From the NCBI GenBank assembly GCA_947085045.1, contig CAMTUU010000004.1, forward strand, positions 186,001 through 250,000: DNA of 64,000 nucleotides, in the 5' to 3' direction. Within the stretch, counting starts at the first letter, position 1; every line of letters begins with the position of its first letter. The position numbers and the translations under genes were made by a program. This document shows positions 56,990 through 64,000 of the stretch, in pieces. The DNA comes from Pseudolysinimonas_A sp947085045. Its GTDB lineage: Bacteria > Actinomycetota > Actinomycetes > Actinomycetales > Microbacteriaceae. The notes beneath the pieces were generated by a model. That model worked only from the letters and a program-made list of their open reading frames with translations. It was not told where the DNA came from and did not search any database.

Positions 56990-58636
56990 TCACTCGAGAA
57001 GCGTGCGCATCCCGGCTTCGAGCGTCGCGACCACCGCCGCCGCCGCCGCTCGGCGTTCGGCCGCCGACCCCGACGCCGACGAGGCGTCGAGGTAGCACTT
57101 GAGCTTGGGCTCCGTGCCGCTCGGACGCACGATCACCCGGCCGCCCCCGGCGGTGCGGAGGCGCAGGATGTCGTTCGGCGGGAAGCCGTCGACGCCGGTG
57201 AGGTAGTCGTCGACGCCGTCGACCGCGAGCCCGCCGATCTCGGTGGGAGGGGTCGCCCGCAGGCGGGACATCGCCCGCGGGATGTCGGCGAGGTCGGCGA
57301 CTCGGATCGAGATCTGCGCCGAGGCGAACGCGCCGAACTCGAGAGCGAAGTGGTCGAGGTGCGACTCGAGCGTCTCACCCGCCGCCCGAAGCTCGGAGAA
57401 CAGCGAGAGCACGGCGACGGCCGCCGAGATGCCGTCCTTGTCGCGCACCTTCTGGGGATCGACGAGGTAGCCGAGGGCCTCCTCGTAGCCGTAGACCAGG
57501 CCGGGAACCCGGGAGATCCACTTGAAGCCGGTGAGGGTCTCGACGAAGTCCAAGCCGCGCGCGCGGGCGATCTCGCGCAGCGCCGGCGAGCTGACGAGCG
57601 AGCAGGCGAGGGTGCCCGCGTCGTGCTCCCGGGCCGCGCGCCAGCCGAGCAGCCAGCCGATCTCGTTGCCGGTCAGTCGGCGCCAGCCGCCCTCGCTCCG
57701 GCGGTCGGGAACCCCGACCGCGACGCGGTCGGCATCTGGGTCGTTGGCGAGTACCAGGTCGGCGTCGTGCTCCGCCGCGAGGGCGAAGGCGAGATCCATC
57801 GCGCCCGGCTCCTCGGGATTCGGGAACGCGACGGTGGGGAACCCGGGGTCGGGAGCGGCCTGTTCGGCGACGACGATGGGCGCGGCGAATCCCGCCTCGC
57901 CCAACACCCGGGTGGCGGTCTCGAGCCCGACGCCGTGCATCGGCGTGTACACGTAGCGGAGCGGCTCGGGATCGCGCGCGAGCGCGGCCGTGCGCTGGAC
58001 GTAGGACTCGATCACCGACTCGTCGGCCGTCGCGTACCGGGTCGACGTGGGGTGGGCGCCGAAGGCGACGGTGGAGGCGTGCACGATCTCGGCGGCGATC
58101 TCGCCGTCGGCGGGCGGCACGATCTGCGACCCCTGGTCGCCGCCGCCGAGGTAGACCTTGTAGCCGTTGTCGCGGGCGGGGTTGTGGCTGGCGGTCACCA
58201 TGATCCCCGCGCTCGCCCGCAGCTCGCGCACCGCGTAGGCGAGCACCGGCGTGGGCAGCGCCCGGGGCAGGATCGTCACCTCCACGCCACCGCCGGAGAG
58301 GATGGTGGCGGAGTCGCGAGCGAAGACCGCCGAGTTGTGGCGCCCGTCGTAGCCGATCACCGCGGTCGGATGCGGATCCCGGGCCCGCAGATAGGCCGCC
58401 AGTCCGGCGGCGGCCTGGGCCACGAGCACGCGGTTCATGCGCATGGGGCCCGCCCCGAGCTGACCGCGGAGGCCGGCGGTGCCGAACTCCAGGCGCCCGG
58501 AGAACCGCTCGGTGAGATCATCCGTGGCGGCGGCGTCCCCCGCCTCGGAACGGGCGACGAGCGCGTCGAGTTCTGCCCGGGTGACCGGGTCGGGGTCCTG
58601 CGCCATCCAGGCGCGGGCCTCCTCCAGGAGGGTCAC
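56990..58636 (-). CDS. Phosphoglucomutase/phosphomannomutase family protein
   Basis: This 548 aa alpha-phosphohexomutase has its phospho-Ser loop in VTASHNPARDNGYKVYLG, metal Asp in NDPDADRVAVGVP, sugar loop GYEEALGY and phosphate loop RPSGTEPKLKCYLD. Length and the extended N-terminus fit the PgcA-type group, which acts on glucose or mannose phosphates and in some relatives on (deoxy)ribose 1-phosphate. Next to PNP, with which it overlaps by 4 bases, a pentose phosphate role is possible. Confidence 0.9.
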   Translation of the reverse strand: MTLLEEARAWMAQDPDPVTRAELDALVARSEAGDAAATDDLTERFSGRLEFGTAGLRGQLGAGPMRMNRVLVAQAAAGLAAYLRARDPHPTAVIGYDGRHNSAVFARDSATILSGGGVEVTILPRALPTPVLAYAVRELRASAGIMVTASHNPARDNGYKVYLGGGDQGSQIVPPADGEIAAEIVHASTVAFGAHPTSTRYATADESVIESYVQRTAALARDPEPLRYVYTPMHGVGLETATRVLGEAGFAAPIVVAEQAAPDPGFPTVAFPNPEEPGAMDLAFALAAEHDADLVLANDPDADRVAVGVPDRRSEGGWRRLTGNEIGWLLGWRAAREHDAGTLACSLVSSPALREIARARGLDFVETLTGFKWISRVPGLVYGYEEALGYLVDPQKVRDKDGISAAVAVLSLFSELRAAGETLESHLDHFALEFGAFASAQISIRVADLADIPRAMSRLRATPPTEIGGLAVDGVDDYLTGVDGFPPNDILRLRTAGGGRVIVRPSGTEPKLKCYLDASSASGSAAERRAAAAAVVATLEAGMRTLLE

Positions 58637-59463
58637 AGTGCCGCGACGACCCGCGCGAGCAGGTCCGAGATCACCGGCTCCGCATCCTTGCCCGCCTGCA
58701 GCACTTCGGCGTGGCTGAGCGGGTCGGGCGAGATGCCGGCCGCGAGGTTGGTGATGAGCGAGAAGCCGAGGATCTCCATGCCGGCCTCGCGCGCCGCGAT
58801 GGCCTCGAGTGCCGTCGACATCCCGACGATGTGGCCGCCGACGGCCTTCGCCATCTGCACCTCCGCCGGGGTCTCGTAGTGCGGCCCGCGGAACTGCGTG
58901 TAGACGCCCTCGTCGAGGTCGCCCTGCACGGAACGCGCGAGGTCGCGCAGCCGCGTCGCGTACAGGTCGGTGAGGTCGATGAACGTCGCGCCTTCGAGCG
59001 GCGAGTCGGCGGTGAGGTTGATGTGGTCCGAGATCAGCACCGGGGTGCCGGGGGTCCAGTGCTCCTTGATGCCGCCGGCGCCGTTGGTGAGGACCATGAT
59101 GGATGCCCCCGCCGCCGCCGCGGTACGCACCGAGTGCACGACCCGCCGCACGCCGTGGCCTTCGTAGTAGTGGGTGCGCGCCCCGATGACGAGAGCGTGC
59201 TTGCCGTTGGGCAGGCGGACGCTGCGCAGCGTGCCGACATGGCCGGTGAGCGCGGGCTTGCCGAATCCGAGGATCTCGGTCGCCGGGATCGTCGCGACGG
59301 TCTCGCCGAGCAGGTCGGCGGCCTTCGCCCAGCCGCTGCCGAGGGTGAGCGCGATGTCGTGCTTCCCGACCCCGGTCGCGGCGGCGAGCTGCGCGGCAGC
59401 CTCTTTCGCGATGACGAACGGGTCGGCGGCGGGATCGTCGAGGGGGTTGATGTCGTTACCCAT
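58633..59463 (-). CDS. punA: Purine nucleoside phosphorylase
   Basis: This 276 aa class II (trimeric) PNP splits inosine and guanosine with phosphate. It has TLGSGWAKAADLLG, ARTHYYEGHGVRRVVHSVRT, LTNGAGGIKEHW and FRGPHYETPAEVQM followed by GMSTALEAI. It overlaps the mutase gene. With Add it completes purine nucleoside breakdown in this cluster. Confidence 0.95.
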   Translation of the reverse strand: MGNDINPLDDPAADPFVIAKEAAAQLAAATGVGKHDIALTLGSGWAKAADLLGETVATIPATEILGFGKPALTGHVGTLRSVRLPNGKHALVIGARTHYYEGHGVRRVVHSVRTAAAAGASIMVLTNGAGGIKEHWTPGTPVLISDHINLTADSPLEGATFIDLTDLYATRLRDLARSVQGDLDEGVYTQFRGPHYETPAEVQMAKAVGGHIVGMSTALEAIAAREAGMEILGFSLITNLAAGISPDPLSHAEVLQAGKDAEPVISDLLARVVAAL

Positions 59464-59525
59464 CCGTTCACTCTAGGACGCGGCCCGGCCCGCGGAGCGC
59501 GTCGCAGACCTGGGAGGATGGAGGC

Positions 59526-60962
59526 ATGCCGTACGAGTTCGAGCGCACCCACCGTCTGGCCGTCCTCGGCGGCGGCCCCGGGGGCTACGAGGCCGCCCTG
59601 ACCGGTGCGCAGCTCGGCGCCGAGGTGACCCTCGTCGAGCGCGCGGGCGTCGGCGGATCAGCCGTGCTGACCGATGTCGTGCCGTCGAAGACCCTCATCG
59701 CGACGGCCGAAGCCGCCACCGCCGTCGGCGAGGCCGCCGACCTCGGCGTGCAGTTCTTCACCCGCAACGACAAGGACCGCCCGGTTCGTCCCGAGGTCGC
59801 GGTCAACCTCGGCGCCGTCAACAAGCGCCTCCTGGCGCTCGCCCAGCAGCAGTCCGCCGACATGAAGGCCCAGCTGGTGCGCGCCGGCGTGCGCATCGTG
59901 CAGGGCGACGGCCGGCTCGAGGATGCCAACACGATCATCGCCTCGACCGGCCGCGGTAAGGCCCGCACCGACTTCGACGAGATCACCGCCGACACCCTCA
60001 TCGTCGCGGTCGGCGCATCCCCCCGCATCCTGCCCACCGCGAAGCCCGACGGCGAGCGCATCTTCACCTGGACCCAGCTCTACGCGCTCGAGTCGATCCC
60101 CGAGCACCTCATCGTGGTCGGCTCCGGCGTCACCGGCGCCGAGTTCGCCTCCGCCTACCTCGCCCTCGGCGCGAAGGTCACCCTCGTGTCGAGCCGAGAC
60201 CAGGTGCTGCCGGGAGAGGATGCCGACGCCGCCTCCGTGCTCGAGGCGGTCTTCAAGCGGAACGGGATGACGATCCTCAACAAGAGCCGCGCGGCCTCCG
60301 TCACCCGCGACGGCGACACCGTCGTGGTGAAGCTCGGCGACGGGCGCGAAGTCGTCGGCTCGCACGCGTTGCTCGCGGTGGGATCCATCCCGAACACCGC
60401 CGGCATCGGGTTGGCCGAGGCCGGCATCCAGCTCACCGAGTCCGGTCACATCCGGGTCAACCGCGTCGCCCGCACCTCGATTCCGTCGGTCTACGCGGCC
60501 GGCGACTGCTCCGATTTCCTGCCGCTCGCCTCCGTCGCTTCGATGCAGGGGCGCACCGCCGTGTTCCACGCGCTCGGCGACGCGGTCACGCCCACCGAGC
60601 AGCGCAACGTCACGAGCAACATCTTCACGCAGCCCGAGGTCGCCACCGTCGGCTGGTCGCAGCACCAGATCGAGGAGGGGATCGCGCAGGGCGAGATCTA
60701 CAAGCTCGACCTCGCGTCGAACCCCCGGGCCAAGATGATGGGCATCAAGGACGGCTTCGTGAAGCTGTTCGCCCGCACCGGCTCGGGTACCGTCATCGGC
60801 GGCGTCGTCGTCGCTCCGAAGGCGAGCGACCTCATCCTGCCGATCGCGCTCGCCGTCGAGCATCGCCTCACCGTCGACCAGCTCGCCCGCGCCTTCAGCG
60901 TCTACCCGTCGCTGTCGGGGTCGATCACCGACGCCGCTCGGGCCATGCACATCGTCGGGTGA
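59526..60962 (+). CDS. lpdA: NAD(P)H-quinone dehydrogenase, LpdA-like (no redox Cys pair)
   Basis: This 478 aa flavoprotein has the FAD site LAVLGGGPGGYEAAL, an NAD site VVGSGVTGAEFASAYLAL and YAAGDCSDFLPLA. Where dihydrolipoamide dehydrogenases have CxxxxC, this protein reads GGSAVLTDVVPSKTL with no Cys, as in Mtb LpdA (Rv3303c), which reduces quinones instead. So it is not an E3 subunit. It is divergent from PNP and transcribed alone. Confidence 0.9.
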   Translation: MPYEFERTHRLAVLGGGPGGYEAALTGAQLGAEVTLVERAGVGGSAVLTDVVPSKTLIATAEAATAVGEAADLGVQFFTRNDKDRPVRPEVAVNLGAVNKRLLALAQQQSADMKAQLVRAGVRIVQGDGRLEDANTIIASTGRGKARTDFDEITADTLIVAVGASPRILPTAKPDGERIFTWTQLYALESIPEHLIVVGSGVTGAEFASAYLALGAKVTLVSSRDQVLPGEDADAASVLEAVFKRNGMTILNKSRAASVTRDGDTVVVKLGDGREVVGSHALLAVGSIPNTAGIGLAEAGIQLTESGHIRVNRVARTSIPSVYAAGDCSDFLPLASVASMQGRTAVFHALGDAVTPTEQRNVTSNIFTQPEVATVGWSQHQIEEGIAQGEIYKLDLASNPRAKMMGIKDGFVKLFARTGSGTVIGGVVVAPKASDLILPIALAVEHRLTVDQLARAFSVYPSLSGSITDAARAMHIVG

Positions 60963-60979
60963 CGCCCCGCCGACGCGGG

Positions 60980-61044
60980 GTGGGCCGCGGCGTGCGAATC
61001 CCGCCGCGCTGTTCTCGCGGGCCGTCTTCGCACACGGCGGACCA
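60980..61044. repeat. GGTCCGC-type palindrome, copy C
   Basis: GTGGGCCGCGGCGTGCGAA pairs with TTCGCACACGGCGGACCAC except for three positions, the best stem of the three copies. It lies between lpdA (+) and the unknown gene at 61068 (-), again between converging genes. Confidence 0.8.
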
Positions 61045-61067
61045 CGCCGGCGGGTCAGCCGGGACGG

Positions 61068-61520
61068 TCAGCCGAAGAGGCCGCGCTTCCTGGTCCAGCC
61101 GTGCTGCTCGAGGAACGCGAACAGCGGCTGCTTGATCCGCGACGAGTCGAACGACCAGGCGAGCACGGGGGAGACGCCGTCAAGGGTGTTCGAGATGCCG
61201 CCGAGCTCGAGGCGGAACTCCTTGCCGATCTTCTTGCCCGAGAACGTGCTCGCGTCGAACGAGAGGCCGCCGAGACCGACCGACGACGTCACCTGGGTCT
61301 CGCGGTCCTTGGACTTCCACGTGCCCTTGTCCTGGTTGAAGGTCACGGTGACCGAGAAGTCCCGGTCGATCGCGGCGAACTCGGTCGGGTAGAGGGTCTG
61401 CGCGCTCACGACGTCCCAGCGCGCGATGATCCTGTCGCCGTCCGCGGCGTAGACGATCGGCACGTCGGGGGCGTTGAGCGTCGGGACCAGGGCGAGCAGC
61501 TCGGGCAGCGGGGTGGGCAT
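61068..61520 (-). CDS. Hypothetical protein
   Basis: This 150 aa protein is without a family I can name. It begins PTPLPELLALVPTLNAPDVP and has a beta-rich pattern (VTVTFNQDKGTWKSKDRETQ, GLSFDASTFSGKKIGKEFRL) with no signal peptide, membrane helix or Cys. Length, good codon bias and a clean start support a real gene. It is 16 bases from the carboxylase gene stop and may be its operon partner. Confidence 0.75.
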   Translation of the reverse strand: MPTPLPELLALVPTLNAPDVPIVYAADGDRIIARWDVVSAQTLYPTEFAAIDRDFSVTVTFNQDKGTWKSKDRETQVTSSVGLGGLSFDASTFSGKKIGKEFRLELGGISNTLDGVSPVLAWSFDSSRIKQPLFAFLEQHGWTRKRGLFG

Positions 61521-61536
61521 GACCCGAGCCTAGGAC

Positions 61537-63312
61537 TCAGTCCTCGATGGCGAGCAGTCGGTGCCCCGCCGAGACGGTGGCGCCGACGGTGGCGTCGAGG
61601 GCGGTGACCGTGCCGTCGCGGTGCGCCGTGATGGGCTGCTCCATCTTCATCGCCTCGAGCACGAGCACGAGGTCGCCCTTGACGACCTTGTCGCCCTCCG
61701 CGACGGCGACCTTCACGATCGTGGCCTGCATCGGTGCCTGGATGGTCGAGCCGGTGGCCGTGGCGACGCCACCGCCGCCCGAGCGCCGCTTCGGGGCGGG
61801 AGCCGCCGACACCGACCCGCCGCCGGGCAGGAGCTGGGTGGGCAGCGACACCGAGATGCGCTTGCCCTCGACCTCGACGACGACGTCGTGCCGCTTCTCG
61901 GGAGCTCCCGACTCGGGCAGCATCCCGCCCCAGGGCTCGATGTCGTTGACGAACTCGGTTTCGATCCAGCGCGTGTAGACGCCGAACCTGCCGTCCTCGG
62001 CGAGGAACGCCGGGTCGCGCACGATCTTGCGGTGGAACGGCAGCACGGTCGGCAGACCGGCGACCTCGAACTCGTCGAGGGCCCGGCGGGCGCGCTCGAG
62101 CGCGTCGGCGCGGGTGTGGCCGGTGACGATGAGCTTCGCGAGCAGCGAATCGAACGAGCCCGAGATGACGTCGCCCGTGGTGACGCCGGAGTCGACGCGC
62201 ACGCCGGGGCCGCCGGGGAAGCGCAGCACGTTGACCGGCCCGGGGGTGGGCAGGAAGTTGCGGCCCGGGTCTTCGCCGTTGATGCGGAACTCGATCGAGT
62301 GCCCGTGCGTCTCGGGGTCGACCGGGTCGAGGAGTCCGCCCTCGGCGATGCGGAACTGCTCGCGCACCAGGTCGATGCCGGTGACCTCCTCCGAAACGGG
62401 ATGCTCGACCTGGAGGCGGGTGTTCACCTCGAGGAACGAGACGGTGCCGTCCTTGCCGATCAGGAACTCGCAGGTGCCGGCTCCGAGGTAGCCGACCTCC
62501 TTCAGGATCGCCTTCGACGAGGTGTACAGCAGCTCGGTCTGCTCGGGGGTGAGGAACGGCGCGGGCGCCTCCTCGACGAGCTTCTGGTGGCGGCGCTGCA
62601 GCGAACAGTCGCGCGTGGAGACGACGATCACGGTGCCGGCGGAGTCGGCGAGGCACTGGGTCTCGACGTGGCGCGGCTCGTCGAGGTACTTCTCGACGAA
62701 GCACTCGCCGCGGCCGAAGGCGGCGGTGGCCTCGCGCACGGCGGAGTCGAACATCTCCGGCACCTCTTCGCGGGTGCGGGCGACCTTGAGTCCGCGTCCG
62801 CCGCCGCCGAAGGCCGCCTTGATCGCGACGGGGAGGCCGACCTGGTCGACGAAGTCGAGCACCTCGGAGGCATCCGCGACGGGGTTGAGGGTTCCGGGAG
62901 CCAGCGGCGCCCCGACCTTCTCGGCCACGTGGCGCGCCGACACCTTGTCGCCGAGACGTTCGATCGAGTCGGGCGACGGCCCGATCCAGATGAGTCCGGC
63001 GTCGATGACGGCCCGGGCGAAGTCGGCGTTCTCGGCGAGGAACCCGTATCCCGGGTGCACGGCGTTCGCGCCCGAGCGACGGGCGACGGAGAGCAGCTTC
63101 TCGATGACGAGGTAGGTGTCGGCCGACGTGGTGCCGTCGAGGGCGTAGGCCTCGTCGGCGAGTTTCACGTGGCGCGCATCCCGATCCTGGTCGGCGTAGA
63201 CGGCGACCGACCCGATGCCGGCATCCCGCGCAGCTCGGATCACCCGCACGGCGATCTCCCCCCGGTTCGCGATGAGCACCTTGGTGATACGACGTGCGGG
63301 GGCGACGGCCAT
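61537..63312 (-). CDS. accA3: Acetyl-/propionyl-CoA carboxylase alpha chain (biotin carboxylase + BCCP)
   Basis: This 591 aa protein starts with a biotin carboxylase (KVLIANRGEIAVRVIRAARD, ATP-grasp loop AFGGGGRGLKV, FLEVNTRLQVEHPVSE), then a linker, then BCCP with the biotinylated Lys in VLEAMKMEQPI near the C-terminus. It makes carboxybiotin for the beta chains that form malonyl- and methylmalonyl-CoA in actinobacteria. ATG 63312 is preceded by TATGCT at 8 bases; upstream in-frame codons are not family-like. Confidence 0.95.
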   Translation of the reverse strand: MAVAPARRITKVLIANRGEIAVRVIRAARDAGIGSVAVYADQDRDARHVKLADEAYALDGTTSADTYLVIEKLLSVARRSGANAVHPGYGFLAENADFARAVIDAGLIWIGPSPDSIERLGDKVSARHVAEKVGAPLAPGTLNPVADASEVLDFVDQVGLPVAIKAAFGGGGRGLKVARTREEVPEMFDSAVREATAAFGRGECFVEKYLDEPRHVETQCLADSAGTVIVVSTRDCSLQRRHQKLVEEAPAPFLTPEQTELLYTSSKAILKEVGYLGAGTCEFLIGKDGTVSFLEVNTRLQVEHPVSEEVTGIDLVREQFRIAEGGLLDPVDPETHGHSIEFRINGEDPGRNFLPTPGPVNVLRFPGGPGVRVDSGVTTGDVISGSFDSLLAKLIVTGHTRADALERARRALDEFEVAGLPTVLPFHRKIVRDPAFLAEDGRFGVYTRWIETEFVNDIEPWGGMLPESGAPEKRHDVVVEVEGKRISVSLPTQLLPGGGSVSAAPAPKRRSGGGGVATATGSTIQAPMQATIVKVAVAEGDKVVKGDLVLVLEAMKMEQPITAHRDGTVTALDATVGATVSAGHRLLAIED

Positions 63313-63432
63313 AACTCCCGAGCATATCTTTCGGGGTTGCCCGCGCTTTTGTCGAAGGTGCACAGAAACGTCGCCGATCCGCGGTGGGCGGCTACAGAGG
63401 AGATCGGATGCCGGAGTCGCCTCAGGCGGGCA

Positions 63433-64000
63433 TCACCGGTTCCAGAGGTCCGGCCATTCGATCGCGAGGCGTCGGGTGAGCGTTCGCAGCAGCGGGATGC
63501 TCAACCCGACGACCGCGTGCGGGTCGCCGTCGATCGACGCGATGAAGGCGGCGCCCTTCGCATCGATGGTGAAGGCACCCGCGACCTCGAGGGGTTCGCC
63601 GGTGGCGATGTAGGCGTCGATCTCGACGTCGGTGATGTCGGAGGCGAAGTTGACGGTGGCAACGGCGGGGGCGCCGACGGCCCGCCCGGTGCGGGTGTCG
63701 ATCAGCCAGTGACCGGAGTGCAGGCGACCCGAGCGGCCGCGGTGGGCGAGCCATCGCTCGCGAGCCGCCTCGGGCCGGTGCGGCTTGCCGTAGACGGTGC
63801 CGTCGAACTCGAACGTGGAGTCGCCACCGAAGACGAGTCCGTCGAGGTCGGGATGCGCGGACGCGACCGCCTCGGCTTTGAGCCGCGCGAGCAGCATCAC
63901 CATCTCGGGCGGGGGGAGCGGACCGGCGGCGGCGACGGCCGCGTCCTCGTCGACTCCGGGCGCGATCGCGACGGGCTCGATCCCGGCCGCGCGCAGGGTC
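63433..64000 (-). CDS. maf: Maf-like nucleotide pyrophosphatase (5' end outside window)
   Basis: The frame is open to the window end, so the start lies beyond 64000. Visible sequence includes LRAAGIEPVAIAPGVDED, the GLVFGGDSTFEFDGTVYGKP segment and ATVNFASDITDVEIDAYIAT, all in the order of Maf proteins, which hydrolyse non-canonical nucleoside triphosphates and affect septum formation. The start (PxLxLASxSPRR) is missing. About 70 bases separate it from the carboxylase gene upstream on the map. Confidence 0.88.
   Translation of the reverse strand, partial: TLRAAGIEPVAIAPGVDEDAAVAAAGPLPPPEMVMLLARLKAEAVASAHPDLDGLVFGGDSTFEFDGTVYGKPHRPEAARERWLAHRGRSGRLHSGHWLIDTRTGRAVGAPAVATVNFASDITDVEIDAYIATGEPLEVAGAFTIDAKGAAFIASIDGDPHAVVGLSIPLLRTLTRRLAIEWPDLWNR

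Noticed and set aside
59526..60962. Calling the flavoprotein dihydrolipoamide dehydrogenase
   Set aside because: The redox Cys pair is absent, so it cannot perform the E3 reaction; a quinone reductase role fits better.
1..64000. CRISPR arrays, insertion sequences with transposase, prophage or rRNA genes
   Set aside because: No regularly spaced repeats, transposase motifs, phage structural genes or rRNA signatures were seen; the only direct repeats are the short families listed.

Overview
The window is a high-GC actinobacterial chromosome segment, most like a member of the Microbacteriaceae. The evidence is the codon use, leaderless genes with a TAnnnT box 5-8 nt ahead of ATG/GTG, a topA C-terminus with a Lys-rich tail, a mycobacterial-type LpdA homologue, a biotin-carboxylase/BCCP fusion, a sigma/anti-sigma fusion, and short repeats of the GGTTTCGATACGC type. 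It is mostly a housekeeping and catabolic region carrying one clearly foreign block and several families of short palindromes.

Layout. 1-10.3 kb: end of topA, holB, a secreted TAP-type hydrolase, a TetR regulator, tRNA-Thr(CGU), a CAP-domain protein, a PBP4-type D,D-carboxypeptidase, a nicotinamidase and an MMPL transporter. 10.3-11.5 kb: decayed genes (an internally deleted SDR, a truncated MmyB-type regulator, a frameshifted VOC protein). 11.5-25.1 kb: a protocatechuate/beta-ketoadipate locus, all on the minus strand, in two halves (pcaHGBDC at 21.4-25.1 kb and pcaIJF plus an IclR regulator at 11.5-14.8 kb). Between the halves lies about 6.5 kb holding a restriction-modification island (two DNA methyltransferases on +, an HNH endonuclease and a DUF1643-like protein on -), a MalY-type lyase and a NYN-domain protein. 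The R-M part is visibly AT-richer than its surroundings. 25.1-30.5 kb: a RibD_C-type reductase, a second IclR regulator, a small HTH protein with an ABC exporter, a lipoprotein and a DUF4184 membrane protein.

30.5-37.6 kb: a riboflavin operon (ribD-ribE-ribBA-ribH, ending with a fucU-like gene) behind an FMN riboswitch, then trpS, xthA and a BrkB-family membrane protein. 37.7-39.6 kb: an ECF sigma factor fused to a zinc-finger anti-sigma domain, membrane segments and an outer domain, flanked on both sides by the same two-hairpin element. 39.6-43.1 kb: sdhCDAB. 43.2-45.6 kb: a GT4 glycosyltransferase divergent from manC. 45.7-59.5 kb: nucleoside uptake and salvage (two BMP lipoproteins, one ABC transporter with two permeases, cdd, deoA, add, a phosphohexomutase, purine nucleoside phosphorylase), interrupted by a DUF559/AbiEi-like gene between two matching long palindromes and by an orphan response regulator. 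59.5-64 kb: an LpdA-like flavoprotein, an unrecognised protein, the acyl-CoA carboxylase alpha chain and the start-less remainder of a maf gene that runs off the window.

How the parts work together. The pca genes convert protocatechuate to succinyl-CoA and acetyl-CoA, which feed the neighbouring sdh complex and the TCA cycle. The BMP/ABC importer brings in nucleosides; Cdd, DeoA, Add and PNP strip and deaminate them, and the hexomutase handles sugar phosphates. The most unusual material is the R-M island with its DUF1643 partner, the paired RNA-like elements around the sigma factor, the palindrome-bounded DUF559 gene, and three palindromic repeat families that sit at gene ends and sometimes encode the last codons and stops of neighbouring genes.
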